From: UBA5500 sp023622465
GTDB lineage: Bacteria; Bacillota; UBA994; UBA5500
Assembly (NCBI GenBank): GCA_023622465.1
Contig: JAMNZE010000115.1
Coordinates: 1 to 15,476 of the forward strand
DNA: 15,476 nucleotides
Direction of reading: 5' to 3'
The notes below the pieces were generated by a model that had not been told where the DNA came from, did no database searches, and saw only the letters and a program-made list of their open reading frames with translations. The position numbers and the translations under genes were made by a program. This document shows, in pieces, positions 13,598 to 15,476 of this stretch. Numbering within the stretch: the first letter of the stretch is position 1; every line of letters begins with the position of its first letter.

Positions 13598-14323
13598 TTA
13601 CCCCTGCTTACGCCTACGCCGCTGCTCGATGAAGTCCTCTAGGCGGGTTGCATCCAGGTTAAGGATGTTGGCCTGGGGGATACCCGCCTCAATAGCCATG
13701 GTGTAGGCCTCATCCAATACCCCCACGTGTCCCGCCCAGTGGGCATCGCTGCCTAAAACGACTTTCACGTTATGCTGGGCAGCCAAACGGGCAATCTCGC
13801 GACAACGGTCAGCGCTACCGATTCGACTCCTTACCAAAGAAGAATTATTGATCTCAATTAATACTCCAGCGTCGGCGGCCGCCAACAGCACCTTGAGAAA
13901 ATCTATCGGATAGGCCGGATTGCCAGGATGAACAATGGCATCCACATAAGGGTTTTGTATTGCGGCTAGGATGGCCGCCGTGTTTTCCTCCTGGCTCCCC
14001 GGCGGGATACAGTCTCGGTGCAACCCGACCGCCACGTACTCCAACCGTTTCAGATAGCGGTCGGCCAGATCCAGCTCCCCGTCAATATTAATTATATTGG
14101 CCTCTACCCCGGTAATAAGACGTACTCCATCCACTTCCCGCGGCAGAACCGACAAATTGCCAAAATAATAGCGATGGGGAGCATGGGGCATGGCCGGGCC
14201 GTGTTCCGTGGTGGCCATAAACAAGAGACCCCGTTCTTTAGCTGCGCGCAAATTCTCCTGCAAGGTACTATAGGCGTGGCCGCTGACGATGGTATGGGTA
14301 TGCATATCCGCAATAATTCGCAT
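13598..14323 (-). CDS. YcdX-like PHP-domain phosphatase
   Basis: Close relative of Escherichia coli YcdX, a trinuclear-metal phosphatase. 241 residues. Every YcdX ligand has a counterpart shifted by one: His8, His10 (DMHTHT), His16 (SGHAYSTL), His41 (TEHGP), Glu74 (GVEANI), His102, His132 (VHPGNPAYPID), Asp193 and His195 (GSDAH). Long shared tracts include VDGV, NIDGELD and EINNSSLVRSR. The ATG at 14321-14323 has AGGGGGA 7 nt upstream. It is the first gene of the PHP-PHP-rapZ-yvcK operon and diverges from the DUF1177 gene across 87 bp. In E. coli YcdX has been linked to swarming; no such role can be inferred here. The minus-strand promoter in the shared gap is not obvious. Confidence 0.93.
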   Translation of the reverse strand: MRIIADMHTHTIVSGHAYSTLQENLRAAKERGLLFMATTEHGPAMPHAPHRYYFGNLSVLPREVDGVRLITGVEANIINIDGELDLADRYLKRLEYVAVGLHRDCIPPGSQEENTAAILAAIQNPYVDAIVHPGNPAYPIDFLKVLLAAADAGVLIEINNSSLVRSRIGSADRCREIARLAAQHNVKVVLGSDAHWAGHVGVLDEAYTMAIEAGIPQANILNLDATRLEDFIEQRRRRKQG

Positions 14324-14359
14324 GACCTGTCCCCCTATCCTTTATTGGCCTATCTGGTA

Positions 14360-14368
14360 TGATATAAT
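14360..14368 (+). promoter_or_regulatory. Extended -10 promoter for the DUF1177 gene
   Basis: TGATATAAT gives a perfect TATAAT (14363-14368) with the TGn extension one base upstream, 42 nt before the start codon. No good -35 is present (TTTATT at 14341 is the nearest candidate), which fits an extended -10 promoter. It also overlaps the region that must hold the divergent PHP-operon promoter. Confidence 0.55.
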
Positions 14369-14410
14369 CGGTAAAATCCCAACACAATCATCAACAGGAG
14401 GCTATCTAAT

Positions 14411-15343
14411 ATGAGTTTTTCCCAAGTACTGCAAACCTACGACCTATTAGATTCGGCCCACGTTAACGGCGAGCAAGTTGCCCAGTGGCTAGAACAGAAT
14501 GGCGCTAGCGCTGTGGAGGTACACAGGATTGAAGGCGCCAAGGGACACACCGACTTTATCCGCGTTACCATCCCCGGTAGTCAAGGACGTAGCCAGGGCG
14601 GTTCAGCTCCCACCTTAGGTGTGATCGGTCGCCTAGGCGGCATCGGTGCCCGCCCTAGCCGCATTGGCCTGGTTTCCGACGCGGACGGCGCCATCGTGGC
14701 CCTGGCAACGGCTCTTAAGGCTTTACATATGCAGGCCCAGGGTGACCAACTACCCGGTGACCTGATCATCGCTACCCATATCTGCCCCCAGGCACCCACT
14801 ACCCCCCACGAGCCGGTACCCTTCATGGGTTCTCCCGTGGATATGGCAACTATGAACCGGTATGAAGTCGTGCCGGAAATGGATGCCATCCTATCGGTGG
14901 ATACAACGAAGGGCAACCGCATTCTCAACTACAAGGGGGTGGCCATCAGCCCCACGGTTAAAGAGGGCTATATCTTGCCGGTGAGCAACGACCTGGTGGA
15001 TCTGCTAGAAATCGTATCCGGCTGTCCGGCCCGTGTACTCCCCCTCTCGCTGTACGATATCACACCCTATGGCAATGATTTATATCATGTGAATAGTATT
15101 TTGCAGCCGGCAACCGCCACCGACGCACCGGTAGTCGGGGTAGCCATCACCGCAGAAATTGCCGTGCCGGGCTGCGCCACCGGAGCTTCCCATGTGCCGG
15201 ATCTGGACGTGGCTACCCGCTTCTGCCTGGAGGTAGCCAAGGCCTTTGGCGCAAACCAGCTGCACTTCTATGATGAGCAACAGTTTGCCCACGCCCAAAC
15301 CCTGTACGGAAGCCTAAAACAACTGCAGACTATGGGTCGCTAA
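14411..15343 (+). CDS. DUF1177-family protein, function unknown
   Basis: 310 residues, matching the uncharacterised DUF1177 family along its whole length. Diagnostic tracts: APTLGVIGRLGGIGARP (66-82), SDADGAIVAL, THICPQAPTTPHEPVPFMG (122-140), VDMATMN, LSVDTTKGNRI, AISPTVKEGYIL, DITPYG and ILQPATATDAPVVGVA (230-245), VPGCATGASH and FYDE. The many invariant Asp, His, Glu and Cys residues suggest an enzyme, possibly metal-binding, but no reaction is established. There is no signal peptide or membrane segment, so it is cytoplasmic. Start ATG has AGGAGG 9 nt upstream. It is monocistronic here: own promoter, strong terminator 7 bp after the stop, divergent from the PHP operon. My recollection that relatives occur beside AroM-like and peptide-transport genes is not supported by anything in this window. 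Confidence 0.92.
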   Translation: MSFSQVLQTYDLLDSAHVNGEQVAQWLEQNGASAVEVHRIEGAKGHTDFIRVTIPGSQGRSQGGSAPTLGVIGRLGGIGARPSRIGLVSDADGAIVALATALKALHMQAQGDQLPGDLIIATHICPQAPTTPHEPVPFMGSPVDMATMNRYEVVPEMDAILSVDTTKGNRILNYKGVAISPTVKEGYILPVSNDLVDLLEIVSGCPARVLPLSLYDITPYGNDLYHVNSILQPATATDAPVVGVAITAEIAVPGCATGASHVPDLDVATRFCLEVAKAFGANQLHFYDEQQFAHAQTLYGSLKQLQTMGR

Positions 15344-15350
15344 AGTATAG

Positions 15351-15398
15351 AAAAAGCACTTTCCTGTATGGACTAGGTTCCATAGGAGAGTGCTTTTT
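15351..15398 (+). terminator. Rho-independent terminator after the DUF1177 gene (bidirectional)
   Basis: AAAAAGCACT at 15351-15360 pairs with AGTGCTTTTT at 15389-15398; the stem continues inward almost without break (one G-U, one mismatch) through TCCT and TATGG. The A-tract and T-tract form the base of the stem, so it can stop transcription from either side. Confidence 0.92.
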
Positions 15399-15412
15399 AC
15401 CTGCAAGCAATG

Positions 15413-15435
15413 AAAAAGGGGCTGGCACCGCCCCT
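15413..15435 (-). terminator. Minus-strand terminator for a gene beyond the right edge
   Basis: Minus-strand reading: AGGGGC and GCCCCT form a 6-bp GC-rich stem around a 7-nt loop, followed by a run of T. With the preceding terminator it separates the DUF1177 gene from a convergent neighbour. The last 41 bases of the window are open in one minus frame up to a TAG at 15434-15436, which could be the end of that gene, but it is too short to call. Confidence 0.65.
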
Positions 15436-15476
15436 AAGAAACAACCAAAAATGCGGTACAGAATATGAGCCGCTGG

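Noticed and set aside
13598..14323. Assigning the PHP protein as histidinol phosphatase (HisK/HisJ)
   Set aside because: The ligand spacing and tracts such as HPGNPAYPID and EINNSSLVRSR match YcdX, and no histidine biosynthesis gene is nearby.
15436..15476. Minus-strand coding end at the right edge (frame ending FLVVS then TAG)
   Set aside because: Only about 13 codons are visible and the stop overlaps the terminator stem; too short to support a gene call.

Overview
The window reads as chromosome of a spore-former-type Firmicute, most likely a clostridial lineage of moderate GC content. The evidence is the WhiA/RapZ/YvcK set in Bacillota-type arrangement, a glycolytic gap-pgk-tpi operon, strong GGAGG ribosome binding sites, a B12-dependent ribonucleotide reductase, and a YvcK with the N-terminal membrane extension seen in clostridia. 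I see no tRNA, rRNA, CRISPR array, insertion sequence or phage gene. Gene density is high; the largest gene-free stretch is about 250 bp (10349-10600).

Layout, left to right. (1) 1-4792, all minus strand, transcribed right to left: whiA, rpoN (sigma-54), gap, pgk and the first 49 codons of tpiA, which runs off the left edge. Junctions are 12-17 bp except rpoN-gap (93 bp), which holds a perfect 9-bp inverted repeat and a candidate -10. (2) 4866-8231, minus strand: nrdJ followed by a 314-residue Gly/Gln/Tyr-rich protein made of four 82-residue repeats, closed by a clear terminator. (3) 8434-10348, plus strand: a HAD-family phosphatase and an M42-family metallo-aminopeptidase. (4) 10349-10600: a convergent intergenic region packed with inverted repeats. 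(5) 10601-14323, minus strand: a tightly coupled four-gene operon, YcdX-like PHP phosphatase, second PHP protein, rapZ, yvcK, with stop/start overlaps. (6) 14411-15343, plus strand: a solitary DUF1177-family gene with its own extended -10 promoter and a strong terminator, then a minus-strand terminator for a gene beyond the right edge.

How the parts relate. The PHP-rapZ-yvcK and whiA-rpoN-gap-pgk-tpi blocks look like one ancestral control/central-carbon neighbourhood: YvcK and RapZ (YvcJ) concern carbon flux and envelope precursors, WhiA (YvcL) is their usual third partner, and lower glycolysis follows. Here whiA is separated from yvcK by about 5.8 kb carrying nrdJ, the repeat protein, the HAD gene and the M42 gene, two on each strand, so the usual rapZ-yvcK-whiA transcription unit is broken.

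The points most worth following up are the low-complexity repeat protein (no Lys or His; Tyr/Gln/Gly-rich linkers resembling eukaryotic phase-separating domains), a GAPDH whose cofactor pocket looks NADP-type although it sits in the glycolytic operon, a tiny leader ORF whose stop overlaps the whiA start, and the nested hairpins at 10404-10520. All functional calls come from reading motifs; no database search was run.
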